64,000 nt of DNA. Origin: Actinocorallia sp. API 0066 (GTDB taxonomy: Bacteria; Actinomycetota; Actinomycetes; Streptosporangiales; Streptosporangiaceae). Below the pieces are notes generated by a model. The model did no database searches, had not been told where the DNA came from, and saw only the letters and a program-made list of their open reading frames with translations. How positions within the stretch are numbered: position 1 is the first letter of the stretch; each line of letters starts with the position of its first letter. Position numbers and translations under genes: made by a program. The stretch spans positions 957,979 to 1,021,978 of the forward strand of contig NZ_JAJLQY010000001.1 of assembly GCF_020991275.1 (NCBI RefSeq). Direction: 5' to 3'. Below are positions 1 through 8,605 of this stretch, piece by piece.

Positions 1-952
1 CGTAGTCGAGCGTCGCGTTCGCGGCGGCCGTCGAGACCGGGTTGCCGCCGAAGGTGTTCAGGCCGATCGCGTGCGGCGCGTCCATGAGGTCGCCGCGCGC
101 CACCACGCCGCCGATGGCAAAACCGTTGCCGAGGCCCTTGGCGAACGTCATCGCGTCCGGCGTGACACCGTGGTTCGCGATGCCCCAGAAGCTCTCGCCG
201 GTACGGCCCCAGCCCGTCTGGACCTCGTCGGAGATGAAGAGGATGCCGTACTCGTCCAGCACCTCCTTGTAGGCCGCGAACAGGCCGTCCGGGGCCATCG
301 TGAAGCCGCCGACACCCTGGATCGGCTCCGCGATCAGCGCGGCGACGTCGCCGCCCGTCGTCGTCGCCAGGACGTGCCTGAGGTCCTCGACGCACGCCGC
401 CACGTAGTCGTGGTCGGAGAGCCGGGCGAACTGCGGCAGGTGCCGGTCCGCGCCGTGCAGGAAGCTGACGTTCAGCGGGCTCAGGCCGTTGTTCTTCCAG
501 GCCCGGTTCGAGGTGACCGCCGTCGCGCCGAACGACTTGCCGTGGTAGCTCTGCCGCATCGCCAGCACCTGGTTGCTCCGGCGCGCGACAGTCGCCAACA
601 GCAGCGCCGACTCGTTGGCCTCCGTGCCGGAGTTGGTGAAGAAGACCTTGGCGTCCGGAATGCCGGAGAGCCTGGCGATCTTCTCGGCCAGCTCGACCTG
701 GCCGCGCAGCAGGTACACCGTCGAGGTGTGCACGACGCCCGAGGCGATCTGCCGCTCCACGGCGTCACGCACCTCGGCCACGTCGTAGCCGATCATGTTG
801 GTGAGGATGCCCGCGAAGAAGTCGAGATACGAGGTGCCGTCGGCGTCGACGACGTGGTTGCCCTTGCCCCCGGTGATCTCGATGGGCTGCTCGTAGTAGA
901 GGCTCAGCCACTGGGGCATGACCGCGCGGTGCCGCGCCAGGAGTTCCGACAT
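1..952 (-). CDS. Class III PLP aminotransferase (aspartate aminotransferase family), C-terminus cut off by window edge
   Basis: Fold-type I, class III omega-aminotransferase that moves an amino group from an amine or omega-amino acid to a keto acid, using PLP in the cytosol. The 317 visible codons begin MSELLARHRAVMPQWL. They contain the cofactor-binding TNSGTEANE segment, the SDEVQTGWGRTG aspartate motif and the PLP lysine in FAKGLGNGF (about residue 272). The end lies beyond base 1. The gene is divergent from a PucR regulator 107 bp away, an arrangement repeated by gabT and a second PucR at 8.6-11.4 kb. I infer that it degrades GABA, beta-alanine, a polyamine or a related amine under PucR control. 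The exact substrate cannot be read from the sequence. Confidence 0.9.
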   Translation of the reverse strand, partial: MSELLARHRAVMPQWLSLYYEQPIEITGGKGNHVVDADGTSYLDFFAGILTNMIGYDVAEVRDAVERQIASGVVHTSTVYLLRGQVELAEKIARLSGIPDAKVFFTNSGTEANESALLLATVARRSNQVLAMRQSYHGKSFGATAVTSNRAWKNNGLSPLNVSFLHGADRHLPQFARLSDHDYVAACVEDLRHVLATTTGGDVAALIAEPIQGVGGFTMAPDGLFAAYKEVLDEYGILFISDEVQTGWGRTGESFWGIANHGVTPDAMTFAKGLGNGFAIGGVVARGDLMDAPHAIGLNTFGGNPVSTAAANATLDY

Positions 953-1044
953 GACCCCAGTGTTCAGCGCCCGACCTCCCGCCACCACCTGCAACATGTC
1001 GGAGAATCGCGGGAACCCTTTACAGCTTGTTCACGCAGGTCACC

Positions 1045-1050
1045 TAGGAT
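1045..1050 (+). promoter_or_regulatory. Probable -10 box of the PucR gene
   Basis: TAGGAT lies 9 nt before the ATG at 1060 and there is no convincing Shine-Dalgarno sequence. This suggests a leaderless or nearly leaderless transcript, as for several other genes in this window. No well-spaced -35 element is obvious. Confidence 0.45.
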
Positions 1051-1059
1051 GAGGGCACG

Positions 1060-2667
1060 ATGCTGCCGACTCTCTCCGACGTCCTCGACCTCGAACCGGT
1101 GCGGCGCGGCAGGCCCCGGGTGGTGGCCGGCGGCGACCGGCTCGACTCCCGGGTGCGCTGGGTCCACGTCGCGGAGATCGCCGACATCGCGCCGCTGCTG
1201 CGCGGCGGCGAACTCGTCCTCACCACCGGGATCGCGCTGCCTTCCGAGGCGTCCCGGCTGCGGTCCTACGTGCGGGCGCTCTCCGACGTCGGCGTGAGCG
1301 GGCTGATCATCGAACTGGGCCGCCGGTACCGGGGCGAACTGCCCGCGGCGCTCGTCGCGGAGGCCGAACGGCTCGGCGTCGCCGTGGTGGCGCTGGAGCG
1401 GGAGACGCTCTTTGTCGACGTCACCGAGGCCGTGCACGCCCGGATCCTGGACGCCCAGCTGGAGGAGCTGCGGGCCTCGGAACAGCTGCACGAGATCTTC
1501 ACCCAGCTGAGCGTCGAGGGGGCCGCGCCGGACGAGGTGGTGCGGCAGGTGGCGATCCTCGCGGGGCGGCCCGCGGTGCTGGAGAACCTCTCCCACCAGG
1601 TGCTCGCCGCCGACGCGGCAGGACGTGATCCGGCCGAGCTGCTCTCGTCGTGGGAGGCGCGCTCCCGTGCCGTGCGGCCCCCCGCGCGGACGGCCTACGA
1701 CGACGCGTGCGGGTGGCTCGTCACCATGGTGGGCGCGCGCGGCGAGGACTGGGGCAGGCTGATCGTGCTGGCCGGGGCCCCGCCCAGCCCGCGCGACACG
1801 GTGCTCGTCGAGCGGGCCGCCACCACGCTGGCGCTCGGGCGGCTGCTGGACCGGCACGAGGCGTCGCTGGAACGGCAGGCACACGGCACGATCATCAGCG
1901 CGATCCTCGCGCACGCCTACTCCGACCCGCAGGAGGCGGCCGCGCGGGCGCGCGCCCTGGGCGTCCAGCTTTCGGGGCGGCGGCTGCTGGGCGTTGTGGT
2001 GCGGCCGCGCGGGGCCGTCACGCCCGAGGCGGTCGCCGAACTCGCCGAGCAGACGGCCGCCGCCTCGCGCGCCGCCGACCTCGCGGCGCTCGTCGGGGTG
2101 CTCGGCGAGGGCACCGGGCAGGCGCGGGTCGGGGTGCTGGCGTCGCTGCCGCACCGGGCGCACGTCGAGCGGGCGCTCGCCGCGATGGCGACCCGGCTGC
2201 GCGAGGGCGCGCCGGAGGCCGTCATGGCGTGCGGCTCGGTCGTGGAGTCGGTGCGCGACGTGCGGCGCTCCTTCCTCGAAGCCGAGCAGGTCGCCGACGT
2301 CGCCGCGCGCGGCACCGGCGAGCGGCTCTTCTACCGGCTGCCCGACCTGCGGCTGCGCGGCCTCCTCCACCTCCTGCGTGACGACGCCCGCCTCCAGACC
2401 TTCGTGGAACGCGAACTCGGCCCCCTCCTCGAATACGACGCCCAACGCTCCGCCGACCTCACCGGCATCCTCGGCCTCTACCTGGACTGCGGCCGCAACA
2501 AGGCAGAGGCCGCCCAACGCGCCCACCTCTCCCGCCCCGCCCTCTACGAGCGCCTCCGCCGCATCGAACGCGTCCTGGACACCGACCTGGACGACATCGA
2601 AACCTGCACCTCCCTCCACGTAGCCCTCCTGGCCCTCACCTCCGTCCGCCGCCCCCAGGACCCCTGA
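1060..2667 (+). CDS. PucR family transcriptional regulator
   Basis: A 535-residue cytosolic regulator. The N-terminal PucR domain (about residues 1-130) starts MLPTLSDVLDLEPVRRGRPRV and includes the typical GGELVLTTG segment. A GGDEF-like CdaR middle domain follows. The C-terminal PucR helix-turn-helix (about 465-525) contains NKAEAAQRAHLSRPALYERL. Family members activate or repress purine, amino-acid or amine catabolism in response to a metabolite. It is divergent from the aminotransferase at 1-952, which is its most likely target, probably together with itself. Full family length. The effector is unknown. Confidence 0.9.
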   Translation: MLPTLSDVLDLEPVRRGRPRVVAGGDRLDSRVRWVHVAEIADIAPLLRGGELVLTTGIALPSEASRLRSYVRALSDVGVSGLIIELGRRYRGELPAALVAEAERLGVAVVALERETLFVDVTEAVHARILDAQLEELRASEQLHEIFTQLSVEGAAPDEVVRQVAILAGRPAVLENLSHQVLAADAAGRDPAELLSSWEARSRAVRPPARTAYDDACGWLVTMVGARGEDWGRLIVLAGAPPSPRDTVLVERAATTLALGRLLDRHEASLERQAHGTIISAILAHAYSDPQEAAARARALGVQLSGRRLLGVVVRPRGAVTPEAVAELAEQTAAASRAADLAALVGVLGEGTGQARVGVLASLPHRAHVERALAAMATRLREGAPEAVMACGSVVESVRDVRRSFLEAEQVADVAARGTGERLFYRLPDLRLRGLLHLLRDDARLQTFVERELGPLLEYDAQRSADLTGILGLYLDCGRNKAEAAQRAHLSRPALYERLRRIERVLDTDLDDIETCTSLHVALLALTSVRRPQDP

Positions 2668-2760
2668 CCCACCCCGCACCCCCACCCGACGGCCCGCCGG
2701 TCCACCCGGACCCCACAGGCCCAGGCACCCCCGGCCGCCCCGGCCCGGCGACACCCGCTC

Positions 2761-3040
2761 CCGACAAAGTCGGGGCCGCGAAGCAGCCGTCCTCCGGGCC
2801 CATCGAACACGGCCCGGTTCGCGGTCGCTCCCGACGGAGTCGGGGTTGCGTAGCGGTCGTCCTCCGGGCGCATCGAGCACGGCCCGGTTGACGGCCGCTC
2901 CCGACGGAGTCGGGGTTGCGTAGCGGTCGTCTTCCGGGTCCATCGGACACGGCGCGGTTCACGGTCGCTTCCGACGGAGTCGGGGTTGTGAAGCGGTCGT
3001 CTTCCGGGCCCGTCGAGCACGGCCCGGTTCGCTTGGTCCC
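2761..3040. repeat. Four tandem copies of a 70-bp unit
   Basis: Units start at exactly 2761, 2831, 2901 and 2971. Each opens with CCGACGGAGTCGGGG or a close variant and continues through a region like TAGCGGTCGTCCTCCGGG to CACGGCCCGGTT. With the preceding C, the unit start forms a small hairpin, CCCGAC-GGA-GTCGGG. Because 70 is not a multiple of three, reading frames across it shift from copy to copy, so it is not a repeated protein. It fills most of the 409-bp gap between the convergent PucR and RlpA-like genes. Its role is unknown; it may act in termination or be a satellite-type intergenic repeat. Confidence 0.9.
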
Positions 3041-3076
3041 GCGCGGCCGGTGCCGACCGGTGACGTGTCCTGGGTG

Positions 3077-4810
3077 TCAGCGGTCCGGTGACCTGTTCGG
3101 CGTGGCGGGCTTGGTCGGGACGCGCATGGCGAGGGCGTAGCCGACACCGGCGGTCTTGTAGCGGCGGCCCTTGCCCCACCTGAGGACCTCGAACCGGACC
3201 CGGACGACGTTCGAGCGCTTCCCGGTCAGATGGGCCATCATCTTCTCCGACAGGTCCACGATCGCGGGCGGCCGATGCTGGCGGACCGCCCACTGCGCCG
3301 GGCCGAAGTCCTCAACAAAACCGACGGTGCTCCGGCCCCGATAGGTGATCCGCACCTTCGTCCCCAGCGGCCAGTACGGACTCGCCAACGTCCGATACCG
3401 CATCGGTTTCCCCGACGCCGTCTGCGCGTCCCAGAACGACGTCGCCACACTCACCCCCGCAGGCAACCGAGGCCCCGGCTTCCCTTCCTCCCCAGGCTTC
3501 CCCTCCTCCCCAGGCTTCCCTTCGCCCTCTTCACTCTCGCCACCGTCCGACTCCTCCCAAGGCCCGTCCCAACCGCCTTCCCCACCCTCTTCTTCGCCAC
3601 CGTCTTCTTCTTCGCCACCGTCTTCACCTTCCCCGGGCTTGTCCTCAAACTTCCCCGCCTCACCAACCTCCCCACCTGGCCTCCCCGCCACATCCCCGTC
3701 ACCAGCCCCCTCCTCCCAGGGCCCATCCCACCCGCTTTCCCCACTTCCTCCCGGTTCGTCCCCACCGATCCCCTCCGCCCCCGGCCGCTGCGACCCGGCG
3801 CCCTGCCCGTCCCCCTGCTCCCACGGCCCGTCCCATCCCGGTTCACCGCTCCCCGTGGCCTCGCCCGCACCGGGCGAGTCGGCGGCCGCGCGGTTCTCGA
3901 CGGAACCGAGCTCCCGAGGGCTCGCGGACGTCCCTTCCGGCCGCTGCGTCCCGGCGTCCCGTCCGGCCTCCCCCTCCCAGGGCCCGTCCCAGCCGGACGG
4001 GTCACCGCCCGGCCGGTGCGCCGCGAGCACGAGTCCTTCCGCGCTGCCGGACGCGCCTTGTGGCCGCTGCGTCGCGGCGCTCCCGCCGGAGTCCCGTTCC
4101 CACGGTCCGTCCCAGCCGCCCTGGCCGCTTTCCGCAGGTTCGTTCACGGCGGATGGGTCACCGCCCGGCCGGTTCGCGGTGAGCGCGAGTCCTTCCGTGC
4201 TGGCGGACGCGCCTTGTGGCCGCTGCGTCGCGGCGCTCCCGCCGGAGTCCTGTTCCCACGGTCCGTCCCAGCCGTCCTGGCCGTTTTCCGGGGGTTCGTT
4301 CGTGGCGGGTGGGTCAGCGACCGGCTGGTTCGCCGTGAGCGCGAGTCCTTCCGTGCTGGCGGACGCGCCTTGTGGCCGCTGTGGGGTGGTGTCCTGGCCG
4401 GGGTCCTGTTCCCATGGGCCGTCCCAGCCGGGTTCGCCGCTTTCTGCGGGTTCGTCTGCATGGGACGGGGTGCCTACCGGGGGGTTCTTGGTGAGGTCGG
4501 GGCCTTGGGTGCTGGCGGGTGCGTCTTGGGGTTGTTGTGGCGGGGGGTTCTGGGTGGGGGCGGGTTCCCAGGGGCCGTTCCAGCCGGGGGCGGGGGTGAG
4601 GAGGTAGAGGGTGGAGTCGGGGGTGAGGAGGAGGGTGTGGGGGGGTGGGGGGGAGGGAGGGGTGGGGTCGGCGTGGGCGGGAGGGGCGAGGAGGGGGGTG
4701 GCGGCGAGGGAGGCGGCCAGGAGGGTGGCGGTGCGGCGGGCGGCGGTGGTGGTGGTGCGGGCGGTGGTGGTGGCGGACGGGTGGCGCGGTGGTGTGGTGG
4801 GCTTCGACAA
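3077..4810 (-). CDS. Secreted RlpA-like double-psi beta-barrel protein with eight GWDGPWE repeats
   Basis: The protein has 577 residues from a TTG start preceded by GGGGGAA. A signal peptide is visible: Arg-rich start, hydrophobic TLLAASLAATPLLAPP, likely cleavage after AHA near residue 47. The central region (about 75-430) is low-complexity Pro/Gly/Glu-rich and carries eight copies of GW(D/N)GPWE at roughly 20-50 residue spacing. Two middle blocks also share QRPQGASAS. The C-terminus (about 450-535) matches an RlpA/expansin-like double-psi barrel, with TASG, PLGTKVRITYRGRS, a DFGP segment and IVDLSEKMM. RlpA domains bind or cleave peptidoglycan, so a cell-wall role is likely. The Trp-rich repeat may bind wall polymers; that is inference. 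I do not recognise the repeat as a named domain. Confidence 0.8.
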   Translation of the reverse strand: MSKPTTPPRHPSATTTARTTTTAARRTATLLAASLAATPLLAPPAHADPTPPSPPPPHTLLLTPDSTLYLLTPAPGWNGPWEPAPTQNPPPQQPQDAPASTQGPDLTKNPPVGTPSHADEPAESGEPGWDGPWEQDPGQDTTPQRPQGASASTEGLALTANQPVADPPATNEPPENGQDGWDGPWEQDSGGSAATQRPQGASASTEGLALTANRPGGDPSAVNEPAESGQGGWDGPWERDSGGSAATQRPQGASGSAEGLVLAAHRPGGDPSGWDGPWEGEAGRDAGTQRPEGTSASPRELGSVENRAAADSPGAGEATGSGEPGWDGPWEQGDGQGAGSQRPGAEGIGGDEPGGSGESGWDGPWEEGAGDGDVAGRPGGEVGEAGKFEDKPGEGEDGGEEEDGGEEEGGEGGWDGPWEESDGGESEEGEGKPGEEGKPGEEGKPGPRLPAGVSVATSFWDAQTASGKPMRYRTLASPYWPLGTKVRITYRGRSTVGFVEDFGPAQWAVRQHRPPAIVDLSEKMMAHLTGKRSNVVRVRFEVLRWGKGRRYKTAGVGYALAMRVPTKPATPNRSPDR

Positions 4811-4896
4811 GTGTTCCCCCGAATTGTCGGTGTGGATTACGGACTTCGGGGGGTGGTATTTGTGGGCAGATCACGGGTTGGAGGCAAGAACGGTTT

Positions 4897-6240
4897 TCAC
4901 AGCCACTTGGGGGGATCCTCGGCGGGGACCGGGGGCGGGGTGGCCCACTGCGGGCGGAAATCGCCGATGGCGCCCGGGGGTAGCACGAAGGTGAGAACTC
5001 CGTGCGGGCTGTCCATCGCGGCGAGCACGTCGTCGGGCGGGGTGCCCGCCGCCGTCAGGTCGGTGCGGCCGAGCCCGTCGAGCCAGCGGGCCGTCCCGGC
5101 GAGCGAGACGGCGCCGTGCCAGCCGCCGCCCGTCGCGGCCCGGTGCACGAGGCCGCCGATCGCGGTGAGCGCGGCCAGGTAGCCGGTGGCGTGGTCGAGC
5201 GCCTGGGCGGGCAGCGCGCTCGGCGTGTCCGACCCGGCCGCCCGCGCGGACTCGGCGGCGATGCCGGTGGCGAACTGCACGAGGCTGTCGAACCCGCGCC
5301 GCCCCGCCCACGGCGTGCCCGGCTCGTACGCCTGGACGTCCACCGTCACCAGCGAAGGGTTCAGCTCCGCGAGCGCCTCGGGGCCGAACCCCAACGCGGC
5401 GAGCGCCCCCGGCCGGTACCCCTGGACGAGAACGTCGGCCCCGGCGACGAGCTCGCGCAGATCCGCCCTGCCCCCGGCTGTCTTCAGGTCGAGCCGACAG
5501 GCGCGCTTCCCGAAGCTCATGTCAAGGAACAGCCCCGGCATCTCGGGCACTTCGGGCGAGCCCACGTGGAGCACGTCGGCCCCGTACGCGGCGAGCATCC
5601 GGGTCGCGACGGGCCCGGCGATGACCCTGGTCAGGTCCAGGACGCGCACGCCCTCCAGCGGGCTCTCCGCGGCCGTGGGGCGCACCACGGGCGCGTCGCC
5701 GCGCCGCTCCAGCGTGAGCAGCGGCCCGTGCGGGAACGCCGCCCACTCGGTGCCGTCGCGCAGCGCCGCCGCCGCGCCGCCCGCGCCGAGCACCGCCTCC
5801 TCGACGTCGAGCGCGGCGCGTCCGGCGCAGGCGGCCGAGACGGACTCCGGCTCGGGCAGGCAGTCCAGCGCGCGCAGCACGGCGTCCCGGTGCGCGGGGA
5901 AGTTGCAGTGCAGCCGGACCCAGCCGTCGCGCGTCCGGTAGTCGCCGGACAGCTCGGCCCACAGCCGCAGCGGCCGCCCGGCGATCTTGAAGACGCGTTC
6001 GGAGAGGAAGGCGAGCTGGGCGTGCCCGCTGTCGACGGTGGCGGCGGCGGGCGGCCCGCCACGCAGCTCCCACAGCAGCGCGGCGGCGGCCGTGGCGGCG
6101 CCGACGCTCGCCGCGGCGACGGTGTCGACCTCGTACACCGACGGCAGCAGGCCGGTGGAGCCGCCGAACGCGACGGGCACCGGGGGCAGCGCCGCGAGGC
6201 CGCAGAGCCACGCGGTCTGGTCTTCGGGCGTGTCCTTCAC
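4897..6240 (-). CDS. Family III CoA-transferase (CaiB/BaiF type)
   Basis: It moves CoA between carboxylic acids in the cytosol. From the GTG at 6240 the product has 447 residues (VKDTPEDQTAWL). The hallmark segment LEGVRVLDLTRVIAGPVATRML lies in the middle, followed by DVLVQGYRPGALAALGFG. The motif GFDSLVQFATG contains the position of the family's catalytic aspartate. A weaker CoA-transferase-like segment precedes this, which suggests a two-part protein. The reading frame stays open upstream to 6495, but that part is not protein-like, so I prefer the internal GTG; the start is uncertain. The gene stands alone and its substrate is not evident. Confidence 0.8.
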   Translation of the reverse strand: MKDTPEDQTAWLCGLAALPPVPVAFGGSTGLLPSVYEVDTVAAASVGAATAAAALLWELRGGPPAAATVDSGHAQLAFLSERVFKIAGRPLRLWAELSGDYRTRDGWVRLHCNFPAHRDAVLRALDCLPEPESVSAACAGRAALDVEEAVLGAGGAAAALRDGTEWAAFPHGPLLTLERRGDAPVVRPTAAESPLEGVRVLDLTRVIAGPVATRMLAAYGADVLHVGSPEVPEMPGLFLDMSFGKRACRLDLKTAGGRADLRELVAGADVLVQGYRPGALAALGFGPEALAELNPSLVTVDVQAYEPGTPWAGRRGFDSLVQFATGIAAESARAAGSDTPSALPAQALDHATGYLAALTAIGGLVHRAATGGGWHGAVSLAGTARWLDGLGRTDLTAAGTPPDDVLAAMDSPHGVLTFVLPPGAIGDFRPQWATPPPVPAEDPPKWL

Positions 6241-6462
6241 TTGGGCGGTCTTCCCGCCCTCGGGCCGCCGAATCACGGTACGGAACGGTCTGTGCGTGAA
6301 CAATCCGGTTAAGGGTCGGCGCGGCACAATTTCCGGGGTCGCGGGTAAGCCCGAGTGTAAGCCGTTTTCCGGATTGCCATGGCATTGCGGAACATTCCTA
6401 CAAGGCTTGACCTGAATTGTTTCCGTGGACACACTCGACAATGACGGTAAAGGGAGGCGGGC

Positions 6463-6765
6463 ATGTCGTACGCGGGCGGAGTCACCCCGGGGCATGTCGC
6501 AGAACTCCTCTTCCTGGTCAGGCGTTATCCGCGGTGGACGATCTGGTTCGGCCCCGCGACCGGCAGCTGGTGGGCCCTGCCGCCCCGGGACCGGGACATC
6601 GGCGACTTCGTCGAGGCCACGGACGTGGAAAGGCTCGTCGCACGTATCGAAGTGATCCAGTCAGAGCCCCCGGCGTACCGGGACGCGGCGAGCTTCCTCC
6701 GGCTCGGCGCGCCACCGGTCCGGCGGGTGCCGTTGGCGACGCGGCCGGGTGACCCTGCAAGGTGA
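6463..6765 (+). CDS. Small hypothetical protein
   Basis: A 100-residue protein starting MSYAGGVTPGHVAELLFLV, preceded by a good ribosome site (GGGAGG, 5 nt spacer). It contains RRYPRWTIWFGPATGSWWALPP, rich in Trp and Pro, and an acidic DIGDFVEATDVERLVARIE helix. Such short proteins are common in actinomycetes, but I do not recognise a function. There is no signal peptide or membrane segment. The 222 bp between it and the divergent CoA-transferase is relatively AT-rich and probably holds both promoters. Confidence 0.65.
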   Translation: MSYAGGVTPGHVAELLFLVRRYPRWTIWFGPATGSWWALPPRDRDIGDFVEATDVERLVARIEVIQSEPPAYRDAASFLRLGAPPVRRVPLATRPGDPAR

Positions 6766-6977
6766 CCCGTTGTTCCCCCGGCCCGGCCGCGGCCGACGGC
6801 GACACGACGACCCCGGAGGGAGACGCGGACGTGCTCGCTTCCTCCGACAAGCCCCTCGCGAGCGCGCCCGCCAGGCGGCCCGCCCGCCCTCCGGGGTCGT
6901 CACCGTGCCTACGGCGCTGAACCGACGGCGCCGACGTCACCGCTCCCACCCCTTCCCGGTGGCCGCGCCGCGCCGGT

Positions 6978-6983
6978 TAGGCT
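6978..6983 (+). promoter_or_regulatory. Leaderless-type -10 box of the binding-protein gene
   Basis: TAGGCT is followed by 8 nt and then ATG at 6992, with no Shine-Dalgarno sequence. The transcript should start at or next to the ATG. Confidence 0.6.
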
Positions 6984-6991
6984 GCCCGACC

Positions 6992-8179
6992 ATGAGTCTT
7001 CTTCGGGCCTCCGCCGTTCTCGGGACCGCCCTGGCGGTGACGTTGGCGGGCTGTACCGCCGACCGTCCGGCCCCCGGCGTCGCGGCGACCCCCGCGGTCT
7101 CGGTCGGCCCGGCCGAGGGCGCGCTGACCCTCGTCGCGCCGCCCGGTTACGCCGAGGAGGGCGCGGTCGACCAGGCGGTGGACTGGGTCACCCCGTTCGA
7201 GCGCGAGACCGGCTGCCAGGTGACGGTCAGGACGGCGCACACCGCGCAGGACGCCTACGAGCGCATGGCGGGCGGCGCCTACGACGGCGGCCTTGTCCCC
7301 GTCGAGGTGGCCGGGGCGCTTATCGACGGCGGGAAGGTAGCGCCGCTCAACCTGGATCTCATCCCGTCGGCGCAGGCGATCCCGAAGGAGCTGCGCGCGC
7401 TCGTCACGGCGGCGCCGGAGGACGAGGAAGACAGGAAGCCACGGAAGGTCTACGGGGTGCCGAACGCGTGGGGCGCCGACCTGCTTCTGTTCGATCCGCG
7501 CAAGGCCGCTCCGGCGTCATGGGGCGACGTGTTCGATCCGGAGCGGAGCAAGCCGCACCACGACGCCATCCTGTGGCGGGACACCCCCGCGACGATCGGC
7601 CTCGCCGCCCTCTACCTGAAGGAGCGGCGGCCGAAACTCAAGATCGACGACCCGTTCGCGCTGACCGTCCCGCAGCTCGACGCGGTCGCCGAGGTGCTGG
7701 CCGCGCAGCGGCCGCACGTGCGGCCGGTGTGGCGCGACCCGGCCGTCCCGGTCGAGGCGTTCGCGACGGGCGGCGCGGCGGTCGGGGTCGGCGACGCACA
7801 CACGTTCGACGTGCTCGTGGGCGGCGGCGTCCAGGTGGCCGAGGCTGCCGCGCGCGAGGGCGGCACGGGCTGGGCCAACGCGTGGATGATGGGCGCCCGC
7901 GCGCGGCACCCCGGCTGCCTGTACCGGTGGTTGGACTGGACGGCCTCGCCGGAGGTGCAGCGGGCGATGGCCGAGTGGCGCGGGGTCGCGCCCGCGAACC
8001 CCGGCGCGTGCGCGACGCTGCGGGCGGGCTTCTGCGCCGCCTACCGCGTGGGCGACCGCGCCTACCTGGAGAAGCTGGTGTGGGCGAGGACGCCCGGCCT
8101 GTCCTGCCCGGACGACAAGGAGTGCACCGGCTGGGCCGACTGGGCGAAGGTGTGGGAGTCGCTGCGCGGCGACGGCTGA
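6992..8179 (+). CDS. Extracellular solute-binding lipoprotein (spermidine/putrescine PotD-like)
   Basis: A 395-residue lipoprotein. The signal sequence MSLLRASAVLGTALAVTLAGC ends in a lipobox at Cys21, so it should be anchored outside the membrane. The body resembles family 1 or PotD binding proteins: VDWVTPFERETGC near the start, VYGVPNAWGADLLLFDP, then WANAWMMGARARHPGCLYRWLDW. Such proteins capture polyamines or similar cations for an ABC importer. No permease or ATPase gene is nearby. The neighbouring amine-type aminotransferases fit polyamine or GABA use, but that link is inference. The start was chosen for the signal peptide and the leaderless promoter. Confidence 0.8.
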   Translation: MSLLRASAVLGTALAVTLAGCTADRPAPGVAATPAVSVGPAEGALTLVAPPGYAEEGAVDQAVDWVTPFERETGCQVTVRTAHTAQDAYERMAGGAYDGGLVPVEVAGALIDGGKVAPLNLDLIPSAQAIPKELRALVTAAPEDEEDRKPRKVYGVPNAWGADLLLFDPRKAAPASWGDVFDPERSKPHHDAILWRDTPATIGLAALYLKERRPKLKIDDPFALTVPQLDAVAEVLAAQRPHVRPVWRDPAVPVEAFATGGAAVGVGDAHTFDVLVGGGVQVAEAAAREGGTGWANAWMMGARARHPGCLYRWLDWTASPEVQRAMAEWRGVAPANPGACATLRAGFCAAYRVGDRAYLEKLVWARTPGLSCPDDKECTGWADWAKVWESLRGDG

Positions 8180-8287
8180 CCCGGCCTGACCCCGGACACG
8201 AGAACGGGCCCGACCGCCCCCAGTCAGGCCCGTCTCGCGGACGCGCGGGCGAAGAGCGCCGCTGCGCGTCCCTTTGTGGGAGCGGGA

Positions 8288-8318
8288 GCCCCTGGCCAAC
8301 CCCCCGAAAGCCAGGGGC
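8288..8318. terminator. Bidirectional hairpin between convergent genes
   Basis: A 9-bp perfect stem, GCCCCTGGC / GCCAGGGGC, with a 13-nt loop and no T-tract. It lies 108 bp after the binding-protein gene on the plus strand and just after the small minus-strand frame ending at 8338. Confidence 0.7.
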
Positions 8319-8337
8319 CCCGCTTATCCAGTGAGGT

Positions 8338-8493
8338 TCAACTCACCCCGGAACCGTGAACGGCCAGCGCGGGGATACACGGCAGGGCGGGCACGCCGAT
8401 CGACGCGTGCGCGAACACCCCTGAGCCGCCCGGCATGCGGGCGCGAGCGCCGGCGCCGGAGACCTCTTCCTCTCGGCTGGTCCTTCGGCTCAT
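8338..8493 (-). CDS. Candidate small ORF (51 residues) downstream of gabT
   Basis: An ATG at 8493 has an excellent ribosome site (GGGAGG, 6 nt spacer). It opens a 51-codon frame beginning MSRRTSREEEVSGAG, with a hydrophobic second half (FAHASIGVPALPCIPALAV) and a single cysteine. Third codon positions are about 80% G/C. A hairpin terminator follows 20 bp after the stop. It sits 112 bp after gabT on the same strand, in a gap that is otherwise empty. A competing GTG frame overlaps the same site with poorer codon bias. No family is recognised; it could be a regulatory or modified peptide, or spurious. Confidence 0.4.
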   Translation of the reverse strand: MSRRTSREEEVSGAGARARMPGGSGVFAHASIGVPALPCIPALAVHGSGVS

Positions 8494-8605
8494 TGCTCAC
8501 CTCCCGGCGGTGACCGTTCCTCGGTTCTCCTCCTTTGTACGTGCCGGGGGGTTCGGTTGGGGAATGGCGGCGCCCAAGACCTGGCAAAGGCCCTCGTGTC
8601 GGACG

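Noticed and set aside
964..2943. A 659-codon open frame on the minus strand opposite the PucR gene
   Set aside because: It mirrors the PucR gene, has skewed Arg/Gly/Pro composition, and shows no domain. The GC-rich third positions of the real gene keep the antisense frame open.
2761..3040. Possible CRISPR array in the 70-bp repeats
   Set aside because: The whole 70-bp unit is repeated; there are no unique spacers and no cas genes.
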